Positions 12,331-24,835 are shown, numbered from the stretch's first letter. The stretch is DNA of 64,000 bases from Heterocephalus glaber (GCF_000247695.1 NW_004624743.1:11126228-11190227), one strand, 5' to 3'. A program made the numbers and translations. Notes: generated by a model from the letters alone, not told the origin.

Positions 12331-12659
12331 ACTTTTTAATGGCACAATTAAGGAAATTCTATTTGTCCTCCAAATACTTCCCAGTAGCTTATCATTAGAC
12401 CAAAGTAAATCTGTAATAGTGAAGAAATCCTATAATAAATGTGGATCTAGTTAAGAAGATAAATTCATGACTATCACAGATTTGAAAATCAAATGCCTCT
12501 TATGTAAAAAGGAAAGGCAAGTGATGGATGACAAAGTAATATATACTTGCAAAAATCACTATTTTTTATGATCACAAGCAACTATGGTGCTGTGATCACC
12601 ATTTCAAATTTTCTTCCAAATACATGACAGGTACCATTACTTTCTTTGTTTAAATTAAT
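12331..12659. other. Unassigned AT-rich spacer
   Basis: Nothing recognisable. Confidence 0.4.
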
Positions 12660-13010
12660 TTTGTTTTAACTACTAAATGAAACTTAAAAATTGTTCATGT
12701 GAATGGGGTAACATGCGATGTTTTGATACATGTGTATGTCATATATGTTTCAATCAGGTTAAACATTTCTATCTCCTCCAGCATTTATCATTTTTGAATG
12801 GTGAAAATTTAAAAAAAAATAAATCCTACTACTGTTTTTTGAAATGTAGAGAACATTACTGTTATCTATAGTCATGCTGCTATGCAGTAGCATACCAGAA
12901 CTTCTTGCTGTTATCTGTGACTCAGCCCCTAGTGAGCAGTCTTTCCAAATTCCTTCCTCCTCCCACTCTTCCGAGCATTACTTCCCTTGGCTTCATAACC
13001 AATGAGTTCA
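12660..13010 (-). mobile_element. Old L1 3'UTR fragment (L1M-like), minus strand
   Basis: The plus-strand text runs through GCGATGTTTTGATACATGTG, CAATCAGGTTAAACATTTCT, AGCATTTATCATTTTTGAAT, CTATAGTCATGCTGCTATGC and CCAGAACTTCTT, ending at ATGAGTTCA. This is the characteristic order of the reverse complement of old mammalian L1 (L1M/L1MA-like) 3'UTRs. It is interrupted at its upstream side by an ID SINE. Confidence 0.6.
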
Positions 13011-13097
13011 TTTTGTTTGTTATGCAGAGCTGAGGATTAAAGCCAGGGCCTTGTGTATACTAGGCAAACACTCTACCAATAGGTACAGCCTGGGATA
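13011..13097 (-). mobile_element. Older ID-type SINE, minus strand
   Basis: On the minus strand: TATTGGTAGAGTGTTTGCCT (A-box side), AAGGCCCTGGCTTTAATCC (B-box side) and CAGCTCTGC, then an A-rich tail. It has the TTTGCCTAG and CAGCTC(TG) forms of older ID/BC1-like elements, unlike the TGCCTCGCAAG subfamily of the other copies in the window. Confidence 0.7.
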
Positions 13098-13414
13098 TAG
13101 CATTTTTGAATGTATAAATTCATGAACAAAACTGTTTAGAGAACATATATCTAGTAAATAGAGCAATTTTCTAAACCAATGGTACTTTATTTAATTATGA
13201 AGAATTGTTTGAACTTGACTTTGGGAAACTACATTTATTATGTCATGAATTTGTAATGTTTCTAGCTACCTGATATTTCTAATAACTTTTCAAAGAATGT
13301 CAGTAATACTAGACAGAAACCATGTTGTTTAACATAAAATATTTCATGATTTACCATGAAGTTGTATTATTCAATATGTCTTTTAGGATAGAACCTTGGT
13401 TCAGAAATAGATAA

Positions 13415-13462
13415 AAGAGAGAGAGAGAGGGAGGGAGGGAGAGAGAGAGAGAGAGAGAGAGA
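13415..13462. repeat. (GA)n / (GGGA)n simple repeat
   Basis: About 48 bp of GAGA with an internal GGGAGGGAGGGA interruption. Confidence 0.95.
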
Positions 13463-13879
13463 ATATCAATTGTTAATAAATATCTAGGATAGAACATTCC
13501 AATGAAACTAGGAAGAACCAAAGCATTGAAGAGTTTAGAAATGGATACAACACCCAGAAATGTCATTTAATTTTATTATACTTCTGTGTACAAACAGATA
13601 TATGAGTCAGTCTTTCTAAGAATTATGCTTTGGGAAAATTTATAAAATTTACTGCTAAATATCTACATAGTTATTGGCACATTTGTACATTGTTTATAGT
13701 ACAGCACACCACTTTGTTTCTAATAAAACTTTAAGGAAATGGATAAATGCTGGCAAAGTGTTATTTGTGAAGTGTTTGGACACCTGGAATAGAAATGCAA
13801 AGTACACATGCATTAGATAGCACTGTCCAAAGGTCCTCAGCCTGGCTTCTTTTGCAGTGGGAGGTGATGATCACTGAAG
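13463..13879. other. Unassigned spacer
   Basis: No gene or repeat recognised. It becomes less AT-rich towards 13840. Confidence 0.4.
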
Positions 13880-14000
13880 TTGAACGGACAATTCCTGGAT
13901 TCAGCTCTGGATCTTCCACTTAGTACAGCCAGGACTTATTCTCTTATAGTTTTCTGATCCTTAATATCTTAACTGAAAGAATGGGTGAATTATTCAGTAA
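13880..14000 (-). mobile_element. MIR SINE fragment, minus strand
   Basis: The text CCTGGATTCAGCTCTGGATC, then CTTCCACTTAGTACAGCCAG and CTGAAAGAATGGGTGAAT, follows the reverse complement of MIR (GGATTCAAATCCTGGCTCTG ... CACTTAC ... TGTAAAATGGG). It is strongly diverged, as expected for this ancient family. Confidence 0.55.
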
Positions 14001-15810
14001 CATCATTCAATAAAAATCCATAACTTTTAGGATCAAATTTCTATGAATGTCTGCAATAAATGTCAAACATAAAATCTCTTTCCACTTACTGGTGATTCAC
14101 ATAATTCAAAGCAAAAAGCAAAATGTATTGAGATCACCCATGTCTATTCAGTCAAAAGAGGAAATTACTAACTCACTTATATTCCAAGATTTGTTTTTAA
14201 AATGAGTGTGACTACTGCATAAAATTCCATAACAGCCTCAGGATGGATCTTTGGCAAATATTATTTGAGAACTCTTATGAAAAGGAACTGTACAGAATCT
14301 TCAGGCATGGCAAATCTTATTAGGAGTTTACAGGTGTAAAAATACATCTGTAAAATGGAACAAATTTTCCAGCCATAAATTAGAAACATGGTCTACGTCC
14401 ATTCCTTAGGAAATTGATCCTTTTTTTTATTTAAAAGTAGACATCTGTAACCACTTCACAGATTATGAGAATTGTGATCAGAAACACAGCATATGTTAGC
14501 AAGTTATGAATCCGAGGAGACACAGCTAAGTTTAGATCTAACGAAAATTTCTAGATTTCACTTAAAACTAAATGTAAAAAACATTCTGGTGTCATGTATT
14601 GTGATATGAAGTTACTGTACGATATTCTCCTGAACTGGTTTCTTAAAACAGAAGTATAAATAAAATTCATATTTTCTATTAAATCCATTTATTTTTTCCA
14701 ATAAACACTTGTGCTTTTCTGTTATTTTTTGGTGACAGATATGTCAAAACAAGACTTAAAAGAACAAAAGTATGTATAAGGATTACATACAACTTCAAGT
14801 GGACATACAATTATAAAAATGATAAAGGATGAGTCATCATCAAAAATATGGTGAATATTTAAGTAATGAATTTGTTAGAATAAAAGATGTATTACCCTTA
14901 ATCCCCTTCAACATACTCAAAATACTCTTCTTCACTTCACTCATTTCATTTTTCTTAGCAATGTCTTTTACTGTAATATTTTAAAATTAAATACTCACTG
15001 TATTTGTCGATCACTGCTTGTGTAAGTAGATTAAAATTTTACTTATAAAGGAAGGCAATTCTCATAAAATTTGGATAATTAATTTTTTACTATTTCCAGG
15101 TTGTGTTTCATATTCTAGACCAATCTGTTGACAGTCAATCATTTATTCAAAATTATAATTCAATTTTATATAATTGAACTGGAAGGACAATGTAAAAATT
15201 TTCATTTTTTTAATCCTGAAAGCTTATTTTTAGGAAGGTAATCTGGCATGGATATAAGTAAAGTAAGATATAAAATTTCTGTAAAATGGCTAATGAAAAT
15301 ATGAGTTGAAATTCTCTTATTTATAAAATATGCATTGTATTCCAATATAAACATAATAAGGTACAAGACTTGAATTCAAGACTTTCCTTTTGTATTTGTG
15401 GAGTAGAACCAGAGGCAAATTTTGCTCTCAGTGGTTGACAAAACTTCTGGGGATTCTCTTGTCTGAGTCCTTGATTTTAAGATATCTTTAGGTCTAGGTC
15501 TCTGCTAAGTCTTTTCCCCTTTCAAAATGATTTTGCTATCTTGCTGAGCCCACCAGGGTTTACTGTCGAATGTTCGGGCCATCCATGCATGATTCTTCAC
15601 TCTGCAGGTTTGTACACATGGTGTCTCCTACTACCTCGTTCTAGTTAGAGATGTGTTGTGTATATTATGGTAGAGGCTATAGGGTTTTTAGAGGATCCCT
15701 ACAAACTATTGGTCTGAAAACAAGATGAGTCAGTTTTCTCTACTTGATTCTCCCACTTACTGTCCTTGCTTTCTTGGAATCTTCAGCAGTATTTCAGAGT
15801 AAACCAAGGT
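14001..15810. other. Unassigned AT-rich DNA
   Basis: No gene or confident repeat. From about 15385 to 15810 the sequence is less AT-rich and free of recognisable repeats. Confidence 0.4.
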
Positions 15811-15814
15811 GCGA

Positions 15815-15985
15815 GCCTACTCGGATTAAAGTCTTAGTTCCTGTGGAAACTTGAAAGTATTATTTAACTTCTTTGTTCTTTAGTTTTCCATTTGTAATAT
15901 AGAGGAAATAATGATTTTATTTATAGTGGTTTTTATGAGTTTTAAGTGTAATAATGGATGAAGGTCATTTATATATGTGACAAAT
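15815..15985 (-). mobile_element. MIR SINE fragment, minus strand
   Basis: The text GATTAAAGTCTTAGTTCCTG, then TATTTAACTTCTTTGTTCTT and TCCATTTGTAATATAGAGG, follows the reverse complement of the MIR core and 3' half. Confidence 0.5.
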
Positions 15986-16424
15986 AAAGTCAAGTAGGTT
16001 AATAGTTATGATTTATTTACCAAGATTACCAACTCTATTCATCCTAGTCTCTTCTCAAGAAGGATGTTACCAATCCGCTTCTCAGAAATCAAACCTGTCT
16101 ATGTGGGCATTAATCCTCCATTTTCAGTCAAACCTTGGAGAAAGGAGAGGTGGCAGGTCTCTCTATGGGAAACCCACCACTACTGAAGGTCCTAGATGTG
16201 GCATTACTGTTATAATTCCAGAAGCCCCTTTTCTAGCTTATAGAAAGTTCATCTGGTCTCCTTATGCTGGAAAGTTTGGGAGCTTTGAAGCCTACATTTG
16301 ACTAATCATGTATTCACTGGGGACTGTGTCTGCTCGGAGTCTAGGGTTTCCAAATTCAAAATACAGTTTTGGCTTCTAGTGTAACAGCTTAGTCTTAGTG
16401 TATCGTTTTTTTTAAAAAAATTTA
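15986..16424. other. Unassigned spacer
   Basis: A 97-codon reading (16008-16301, plus) lies here. It lacks any recognised domain and I treat it as chance. Confidence 0.35.
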
Positions 16425-16985
16425 AACTGTGGGTAGCAAATTATCACAAATTTAATACCTTAAAACAACACCCATTATTAGCTCTTAGCTGTGAGGTTCC
16501 GAAGTCCCAGGTGGGCACACACTGTTCACAGTTTGGGATCTTACAAAATTAAGGTCAAGGTGTTGGTCAGCCTGGGCTCTTATTTGGTGACCTCTTTTAT
16601 GATTTCAGACTCAGTCTTATGCAGCTGAAGGGCAAAGTTTTCTCTGGTGGCTGGTGGCTCAGGCTTACTGTGGGTTTCCAGGGGTCTCTAAAGTCTTCTT
16701 CCCAAGTGGTTCCCTCCCTTTCGGAGCCAACAAGAGTGCATCGAATTTCTCTCATGCTTTTGATTTCAGGCTTCCTCTTCTATCATCTGCAGAAAACTCT
16801 GCTTTTACCCAGCTCTAGTTACTAGGCTATACATCCTGATAATTTCCTTGTTTTAAGTGCACTTAATTAGTATCCTTAATGACATTTGTAAAATTTCTTT
16901 GCCGTGTAGCCTAATGTACTAATGAGAAGAACACCAGAAGATGGAGATCATGGGAGCCATCCTGGAATTTTGCAAATCACACTCA
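16425..16985 (-). mobile_element. MLT1-like LTR (ERVL-MaLR), minus strand
   Basis: The plus strand reads AGCAAATTATCACAAATTTA, CTTAAAACAACACCCATTAT, AGTGCATCGAATTTCTCTCA, CAGAAAACTCTGCTTTTACC and TTCTTTGCCGTGTAGCCTAA in that order. This matches my recollection of a reverse-complement MaLR-type LTR. It is heavily diverged and I am less sure of the subfamily. Confidence 0.5.
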
Positions 16986-17726
16986 GGCAATGGGATGTGA
17001 TGCTACAGGAGTCTGCTACTGTGGGGATGAATCAGGTAATAAAAAATACATCATTGTTAAATAATATTTTATAACATTTCATTGGCACATACGTTGTATT
17101 TTATTTTTATATATAGCTGTTTGCCTCCAGGAATAGCATTATAAATGAATATTAAATGAGTGACAGAATAAGTGACATTGTAGACAAAGGCTATCTGCTT
17201 TATATTACTTTAGCCATTTTTTTCTAAAGTAAATTATTCCTTGTAGCATTATTTCAAAAACACTTTCATGTTTTTCAAATATGCCTTAATTCAATTTATT
17301 TAAAAATTTTTGTTGTAATAAAATGCTTTTGTTTATGTTTCATTTTTGGTTTTAAAATTTTATTATTTTGAATATTATTTTCATTTTTGTTATCAATTAT
17401 TGCCTGGCCTGGATGTTTAAAATTTTAATTTTGAGCAAAGTAGCCTTGAACAATTATAATTACATGGAAAAAGTTGTCTTTTTTAAAAAAAAATGCATTC
17501 TATTTGGGGAAGAACTTAAGAGTAGTTGTTTTGTTCTGTTTACATTTCCCCTGAGGAAAATAGACATTTAGCTGCAACCTCATTGGAAAATTTTAACAGA
17601 AAACACCTATTTTAAATACTATATGTGATCTAGCCTGAGACTGTCCTGACAAACTAATTGCTCTCAGGAGGAAAAGATAGTCTAATACAATGTCCAGTCT
17701 CTTGTTCTAGGATTGAAAGGCTGCCT
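16986..17726. other. Unassigned AT-rich DNA
   Basis: No gene or repeat recognised. Confidence 0.4.
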
Positions 17727-17742
17727 CTATGTTCCAGTTTTT

Positions 17743-17836
17743 TTTTTTTTTTTTTTCTTTTCTGGTACTGGGGATAGAACTCAGGACCTTACCCTTGCGA
17801 GGCAGGTGGCACCACTACTGAGCTAAATCCCAGGCC
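17743..17836 (-). mobile_element. ID-type SINE, minus strand, with TSD
   Basis: On the minus strand: GATTTAGCTCAGTAGTGG (A box), TGCCTCGCAAGGGTAAGG and GAGTTCTATCCCCAGTACC, followed by a tail over 20 nt long. The 16-bp flanks CTATGTTCCAGTTTTT (17727-17742) and CTATGTTGCAGTTTTT (17837-17852) differ at one base. Confidence 0.9.
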
Positions 17837-17852
17837 CTATGTTGCAGTTTTT

Positions 17853-20800
17853 GAAACATGCACAGACTTTTATACTTTAGTAGCTACAGACCAATGGCAA
17901 TTTTCTCGTGTAGTTCCTAGTACATACAGTATGTAATCTAAATGGTCGAAATATACATACAACCTGTTCAAGGAAAGCAGAAAAGTATTTTATCACATTT
18001 GTCTTTATTTAACTCATTCTAAGAGTTTCTATATTTGTTCAGAGAAAAACACAACATTGGTTCAGTACTAATGGCCTAAATTTTTTATGAAAACACAGAC
18101 AGTTTAATCCTCTAGTTTCTTGGAGTTGTACTTTTGCTTCAGGTATACATATATTAGAAATTTCCTTCTCCACAGTCATTGATGTTATTTATGTTTCTTT
18201 TAAAATCCCTGCCTGAGAACTTATCATTTCCACTTGAATCTTTTAGAATTTTACTCGAAAGCTTTTTTGATACAATCTCACACCTCACCCTAACATGTTT
18301 CCTTGATAATATTGATATCACAAAACACTAAGATATTTCCCATACCTGCTACTTACTGGAAATGTCTGAATTCTATGAGCATCTGTTTCCCTTTGTTACT
18401 AAAGAGCAAGAAATCCAATTAAATATAGTGACAGAGGAAATTCTTGATTTTAAAGGCAATTAGCCAATATAATTTAATATGGAATTTCCATTCTTAAGGG
18501 ATTGAGTTATGTGATAAACAAGATCTTTTTCTTTTAAGGAAAGAATTAGTTTGCTAACATTCTGAAGTTCTTATTTTTTGTATAAAAATAAGTTATTAAT
18601 ATTGAATTAGCCCTTTTAGTCACTATGATTTTAGGTGGAAATATGGAGGGGAAAATAAAACTGTTATAGAATATGAATGTCAAAAACATGCATATTTTAT
18701 GAAATTACAATAACTGATACACGTAGAAGAGATCAAATCAACTAAAAATAGTTACCTAGGGGCAATTCTAAGACCAACTAGAAGAGTATACTCCTAGACT
18801 ACTCAAATAACATGTATATCTATGGAAGAATGGCCAAATAAGTATAAATTTTATATAAGATTTCATCATTTTCTCTACTTAGTTGAACTCCACTAGAGTC
18901 CATTTTTATGTCACAGAAGGAAAGTGTGACCATTACTGTAATTCCTTTTTTTCTTCTGTTAGTGAAAATTGCAATACAAAATAGGTAATGCCACTCTACT
19001 GCTGCCCACGAACAGTAGCACCTCGGCATCTCTCTACATGAAGGCTTATTTTACTATCACTTAAGGAACTCATTACCCTTTTATGAGGCTTGCATGCTGC
19101 TTTGCAAATATAGCGCTCTAGTAACATTATGGAAGCATCATTATTCTTGCCAGGGGCATTTTTTTTAAAGCAAGGAAAAACTAGTTTGAAAATAACTTCC
19201 TTAGTGTTCTTCGTCTTTTGTACTATGTTAATATTTTCCCACACGTTTGTTGAAGTTTGAGTTTTATTTTAGTTTACCCGCCATCTGGAAGTTATTAAAA
19301 TGTGAGAAAGCATGTATAATTCTGATTTAATTGTTGAGATAAGAAACGTTGGATCATCTTTAATAGCACAGGAAGGATTCAGGCCCGTCCTTACACAGCA
19401 GCCAATGGGATTTCAACATTAACATTAAATTAAGATGTTCAATATCTTGATTCAAATATCACAACAGCTTATTTTAGGCCCACAAAAGTCCAAGTAATTT
19501 AAACACAGTGACAATACATTAGCAGTTATAAAAAAAATCTGGAGATCTGTACCTAGTTGTTTGCTATTAATAAAAACTAGAATATAAAATCTTTTGCCTG
19601 ATGAAGATTTACATAGATAGAAACAGATTCAAGGACAGTTTTATATTATCATTACCCTCACCTTATAATTTTTTCTTGAAAATGAAAGTTGTCGATTGAG
19701 TTACAGTGAATTCTTGGGAGTCCTTTGAACATTAAGTGACATGGGCAAATAAATGTTCGTTCATTTGATGTCATGGAGAAAATAAGAGTGCAAATAGGCT
19801 CCTCCCATTACAGGGCACTCTTCACTCTTAATTTACAACACCTAAATTTTAGGCAATCTTCCAAACCTGTTTATCATTTAGAAAACATATTTGAAATATC
19901 ATTGATGAGATGTTATGATAGGAAAACTATTTTGCCAAGTCAACATCAATGGCAGTCTTTTATGAAATATAATTTAGTATATTTTATAAAGAAATAAAAA
20001 TAGCTTTAAAAATTCCAGAGGTAACATCTTAAGTATAGCATAATGAAGAGCTAAGGACTTATTACCTTCTTCTGCTACACGAATCTCACATAGATTATGG
20101 AAAGTCTGGGCATTCTATGCCCCCAGACTGTTAATATCAAATAACTGTTTCAAAACATGTATAAAAGTGAATTATTTATTAGCACTAACTAGTCATCCTT
20201 CTTAACAACAACTAACTACCTGATGACAAGATTTTTCTATGCTCCATCAAAAAGGAACTCCAAGAACTACCTGTTTAACTTCATCTATTTATTTATGTTT
20301 GTCTGTCTCTGATTTGAACCAGGATGTACGCCAGGGCAGCTGGACCAATATGAAACTTGTGGGATATGAAAAAAATCATACTATAAAGTGTTAGATAACG
20401 AATAACAAATGTATTCACTATTTTCTACATTAAATACAGTTTTCAAAGTTATAATTTTTTTTCTTACCGTTAACAGTCATTATGAAACTATTAATATAGA
20501 TTTTATTGCACATTCAGGAACTTCTAGAAGGTGGTCATTCTAGCTTATTACACAATTGTTGATGTATGCATTCTTATCACATTTGTAGCTGTATCATTAA
20601 ATATAAAAAGGTATCAAGTAGACTTGTCTTAGATTTTAAATACCCAGATGGAATAAGACACCTGTATTTAGTTCAATTAATTTCATAATATAATGTGCTG
20701 TTTCAATTTTATTTTAGTTGGATTTGAGATCATTTTTTAAAAGCTTAGTTAATTAACTTTGTAATGCTCACTAATGAACCTATGTTTTCTTTTTAACTAA

Positions 20801-20956
20801 ATAATTATGGCCCAAAATTAACTGGCATAATCTCTACTTGGCATTTCTCTTCTACTAATCCATCCATTCCAATTTATCTTTCTGTATCTCTTTATCTTAT
20901 TTCAAGAGATGATTAACGTGTTTCAATTATGAAAGAAAACCAGGGAGAAGAAAACT
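17853..20956. other. Unassigned AT-rich DNA
   Basis: No gene or confident repeat. The part at about 18890-19260 is less AT-rich and repeat-free. The short GATTTGAACCAGGATGTACG near 20311 faintly recalls a decayed ID B-box side but is too poor to call. Confidence 0.4.
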
Positions 20957-21012
20957 GTTGAAATTTAACTCTCTGGTACAATTGTGTAACTTATGTATTA
21001 ACATTTTTTTAG

Positions 21013-21218
21013 GTGCAATTGAGTCTATCTGGTATTTTTCGTACACAAAATATCAGTGCACAGTATCTCAGCAGCATCTGGGTACAGAGAATGACAGAGA
21101 ACTAAGTAGCAAAATTGAGATGCACAATTTCCATATTTCAGAAACATCTTCCTCCCAGGAAGCAGGAGAGCATACAGGATGCTTTTTATTAGAGGAAGTC
21201 AAAAAGAGAAATGTTAAG
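21013..21218 (+). other. Candidate (unproven) exon-like segment
   Basis: A possible splice acceptor, TTAACATTTTTTTAG, ends at 21012 with a branch-point-like TATTAAC just upstream. A possible donor, AAG|GTTTGT, follows at 21218/21219. The 206-nt interval is open in one frame within a 109-codon reading (20958-21287, plus) whose sequence I do not recognise. Such combinations arise by chance in introns and intergenic DNA. There is no second exon, promoter or homology in view, so this is a candidate only. Confidence 0.12.
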
Positions 21219-21466
21219 GTTTGTTGTTGTTGGTGGTTTGTTTTTGGCGAATGGAATATTCATATTTGGAATCCTAGGTTAATATAGTTAATGAGAAAAA
21301 ATGAAGAGCCAACCATTGCAATAAATAAGAGTCAGGAAATAATGAATACCCATTTTGCTGTATTTTAGACTTGATTCAAGCTAGGAAGTAATGCAAAGGT
21401 GATTTTAGAAGATGACAGTAAAGGCCAATATCCTGTCATGCCTGAGGTTAAAAAAATATTGATTTG

Positions 21467-22031
21467 TTTTCATTTGCATCTCTCGAATGACTAGTGATGT
21501 TGAACATTTTTTCATATATTTATTTGCTGTTTTTACTTCTTTGTCTGAGAAATGTCTGTTCAGTTCGGATGCTCATTTTTGAATTGAGTCTTTGAATTTG
21601 GGGGGTCTGACTTTTTTCAATTCTTTATACATTCTAGATAGCAGGCCTTTGTCTGAGGTACACCTGCTAAAATTTTTTTCCCACATTGTAGGTTGTCTCT
21701 TAGCTCTGTTGGTAGTTTCTCTTGCAGTGCAGAAGCTTTTTAATAAGATGAGATCCCATTGTTGATTCTTTGTGCTAGTTCCCGTGCTACTGAGGTTTTG
21801 TTCATGAAGTCTTTTCCTATGCCAATGTCTTTGAGAGTTCTACCTAACTTATCTTCCAGCAAGTTTACTGTTTCTGTCTTGATATTTAGCTCTTTAATCC
21901 ACTTCTATCTTAGTTTAGTGCACGGTGATAGGTATGGGTGTAGTTTTAATCTTTGGCAGGTTGAAATCCCACTTAATGTACCAATTAATATATAAATAAA
22001 AAAGAAAAAGCCAAAAGCCATTTGAAAGTCA
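21467..22031 (+). mobile_element. L1 insertion with inverted 5' part, 17-bp TSD
   Basis: Perfect 17-bp repeats (AAAAAAATATTGATTTG at 21450-21466 and 22032-22048) bracket the unit, and the left one lies in a TT/AAAA L1 endonuclease site. The body (21467 to about 21973) is antisense L1 ORF2 C-terminal sequence, homologous to the reverse complement of about 10385-10900. It then switches to TTAATGTACCAATTAAT, resembling the sense L1 3' terminus, AATAAA at 21995-22000, and an A-rich tail containing CCAAAAGCCATTTGAAAGTC. This fits twin priming of a plus-oriented L1. The non-A segment in the tail could be a small 3' transduction. Confidence 0.75.
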
Positions 22032-22048
22032 AAAAAAATATTGATTTG

Positions 22049-23589
22049 GTATCAGCTAAGTAATATCAAAAAAGCTAAAGACTGTATTTGGGAAGGTATT
22101 GCACTATTACTATTTTTGGGGATATGTTAAAATATGAGTCCAATTGAAATTACAGTAAGTTTGAAATACCATATCATACCTAGGGAATGACTGAAAAATA
22201 TGTCATGGTGTCATGTCAAGGAGAGTATTCAGATAAGATCCCCAAATTAAATCCTGGATAATTCCCACAATGAAGAGGAGAGAATAGCAGAGGGTAATTT
22301 TGAAAGAATTATAGAACAAATACTCATGAAAGTAGTAAAGACAACATCTGAAACAACTGTAATATAAATGAAAGAGAAAATAATATAAAATAGACATTTA
22401 AAAATGTGAAGTCTCAAGGTTAATCGAGACTGATAAAGTGATTTTTTCTTTTGGTTACTATGTTTTGAAAGAAACACAAAATTAAATGGAAAAAATATCA
22501 ATTAACCAAGCAAGGAAATTTTTAGTCAGTGCCCCAGTGCTTACCCAGCAAGAAATATCTATGTGTGACAGAAAAATAGTACTTGATTTTTTCTTGTAAT
22601 GTTTCTTGTTTCCCCTTTAAGTGTGGTAGCATATTGTAGACTAATGTAGACATCAAATGACAGTATCATAGCAACTATGGGAATGTGAATTGGACCAAAC
22701 ACAATATTACCCAGCATATATTAATTTAGGTGCTATAAGTCAGTAAGTTTGAGAAATGTTTATTTCTATCTCTAGGAAGAACTTTCTATTTGCTCCTGCT
22801 TTACCTCATTATCAGTGCCTTAACATCAGTTATGTAACACTTTCAGTATATGAAGTAAGTATCAAATAGAGCTCTAAGGTCAAAAGTTGCAACAATTACC
22901 TTTTGTTAGTAAGTTTTTAGGGTCCACATAAATGCCCTCACCGTTGGGAATTTGCTCATGTATGTCGCTCTCTCTTGGTCCTTTCTGCTTTTTCCTGCCT
23001 TGTCCTTCCCTCATTCAATCCTCTTCCAATCTCCACAAAGTCATCTTCCTCTTTCCTATCATTTACCTTTTATTTTGCTCTTAGGTTAGTTATACTTTGT
23101 TTTTCCTTTTAATGTTTACTAAAGGATATCATGAGCTGTTGGCTATGCAATTACACTTTTCTCTTATTCATTTATCAAGAAACTCAGAAGTACTACAAAG
23201 GTAAACTTAGGTGACGAGAAAGGGAAAAGCCTTGTCGGACCAAGGTAACATTGATTGCCAATATTTCCAAAATGGGAATTGGGAATAGTAAGTAATATGT
23301 AGAAAACTTTTGATCAAATATACTGGAATATATACTGGTTTAAGGAAGGTAAAACGTGCTTCTTTATTGCAGGATCTCTCAGAGACCTGATAAGTCGTAA
23401 ATCTCTGAGGACATGGATTCTGTCTTACACTTGGATACTAAGTGTATAGAACTCAAAAAAATAGTTATTGAATTAATAAACACCCTAAACAAGCTGTAGA
23501 TATCCAGGAAGATAGTAAAAATATGCAGTAATTCCCTAATATATTTGGCCACAGGACCTTTCTTTCCCCCACAGAGCAGATTGCTGTAC
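22049..23589. other. Unassigned DNA
   Basis: No gene or clear repeat. About 22920-23060 is pyrimidine-rich. Confidence 0.4.
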
Positions 23590-23689
23590 TGAACACACTT
23601 TGTGAAATGCTAATGCTGTTCCGTTCCTGGAAGACATTCTATTACTGGGAATCCATTTTGCCAGAACTTTCTCTAGAGCAAATCAAGTT

Positions 23690-24140
23690 TAAAAAGATGA
23701 ATTTCCTTTTATCAGGAAAATTCAATAAGCACCCACGGAATGCCTACAGTTCCAGTTACTGCCCAAAGTATTGGGAAAGTAAAGCTTGGATCAAGCCCTT
23801 GTCTTGCAGCTTTTTCCAGTTTGTTGAAACAATCCACGGTTACCTGGGTGGCTTTAATGTAAACATGTGGAGGATGCAATAGGATCACCGCCCGGGGGTA
23901 TGTGAAGACGGCTTTGAAAGGAAGTCAGACCAAGCTGATTCTGTACAGATAGCAAGAACCAGGGGAGGGGAGTGAAGGTCTGGAGCACAGAGGGAATCAG
24001 AGTGGTTCTGTGGGTGAAAGCACAAAAGCTTTGCAGGGAAGCAATGGTGTTGGAAGTCAGGGAGTGGGGAAAGGTGAGGCTGAAGGCACTCAAGGGCAAA
24101 CCAGGCAGCAGTTCATGGGGACTAAAGCAAGGGGACACCA
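23690..24140 (+). mobile_element. Possible L2-derived sequence
   Basis: The stretch CAATAAGCACCCACGGAATG, CCTACAGTTCCAGTTACTGC, then a purine-rich GGGGAGGGGAGTGAAGGTCT segment resembles the L2 3' region. The match is weak. Antiparallel open readings of 90-95 codons here are by-products of the GC content. Confidence 0.35.
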
Positions 24141-24369
24141 AATACCATTTGTCAGACAGCTACCACGTATACAGCACTGTAACATAGTCCCACTTAATAG
24201 TCCTATGAGCTTAGTCAGATTTATAAACTGCTGGCACCGAGCATGGACTGCAGCCAGGCTGCAGAGTTTTTATGGCTTACTAACAAGGTTGTAAGTGAAT
24301 GCTTCCCTGTGTAGATGTGGACATACAGACAAGGGCATTGTGTGTGCCTGTTCCTATGGAGACAACAGG

Positions 24370-24605
24370 ACCTGCGCAAGCGCCTATTTTATTGGGTAGA
24401 TGTGCAGATTAAATGAGATGATACACGTGGAGCATTTTAAACTGTACCTGGCACAGGGTAAGTACCGGATGGTTAACTATTGTTATCACACAAGTTATAT
24501 GTCCAAGGTCACGCAGTTATTTTGTAGTAGAGTCTGGATTCACCTCAAGTCTGCCTGACTTCAAAGTCCAAGCTCTCTTTTCACTACCACAAGACACTGT
24601 ATGAT
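24370..24605 (+). mobile_element. MIR / MIR3-like fragments, plus strand
   Basis: The first part, CAGATTAAATGAGATGATAC, then CTGGCACAGGGTAAGTACC, matches one end of MIR. The second part, GTCCAAGGTCACGCAGTTAT, GTCTGGATTCACCTCAAGTC, TGACTTCAAAGTCCAAGCTC, matches the MIR core. The order suggests two adjacent or rearranged copies. Confidence 0.6.
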
Positions 24606-24639
24606 TAATTTCCAACTACATGGTAGAGACAAGAATTTC

Positions 24640-24835
24640 CAGGGGAGTTCAGGGCTTGGAGAATTCATTTTAGTTGGAGGAGTCAGAAAGATCTTATATT
24701 GAAGAAGTAGGATTTGAGGCCGGTGGTGAGAGATGAATGGCATTTTGAGAAGAGAAGGGGAAAGGAGTGGGCGATTTAAGTCAGGTGTATTGGCCCAGCA
24801 GAGGCACAGTGTTAGAAAAGTGGAAATATCCACAA
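24640..24835 (+). mobile_element. Possible L2-derived sequence
   Basis: The purine-rich text with GGATTTGAGGCCGGTGG, GGGAAAGGAGTGG and CAGCAGAGGCACAGTGTTAG resembles the L2 3' segment. Low certainty. Confidence 0.35.

Noticed and set aside
13415..13462. Possible CRISPR-like direct repeats
   Set aside because: It is a GA microsatellite with no spacers, and the genome is mammalian.
23854..24294. Three overlapping 71-95-codon readings on both strands
   Set aside because: Overlapping frames in a GC-richer L2-like patch with no shared domain; compositional by-products.
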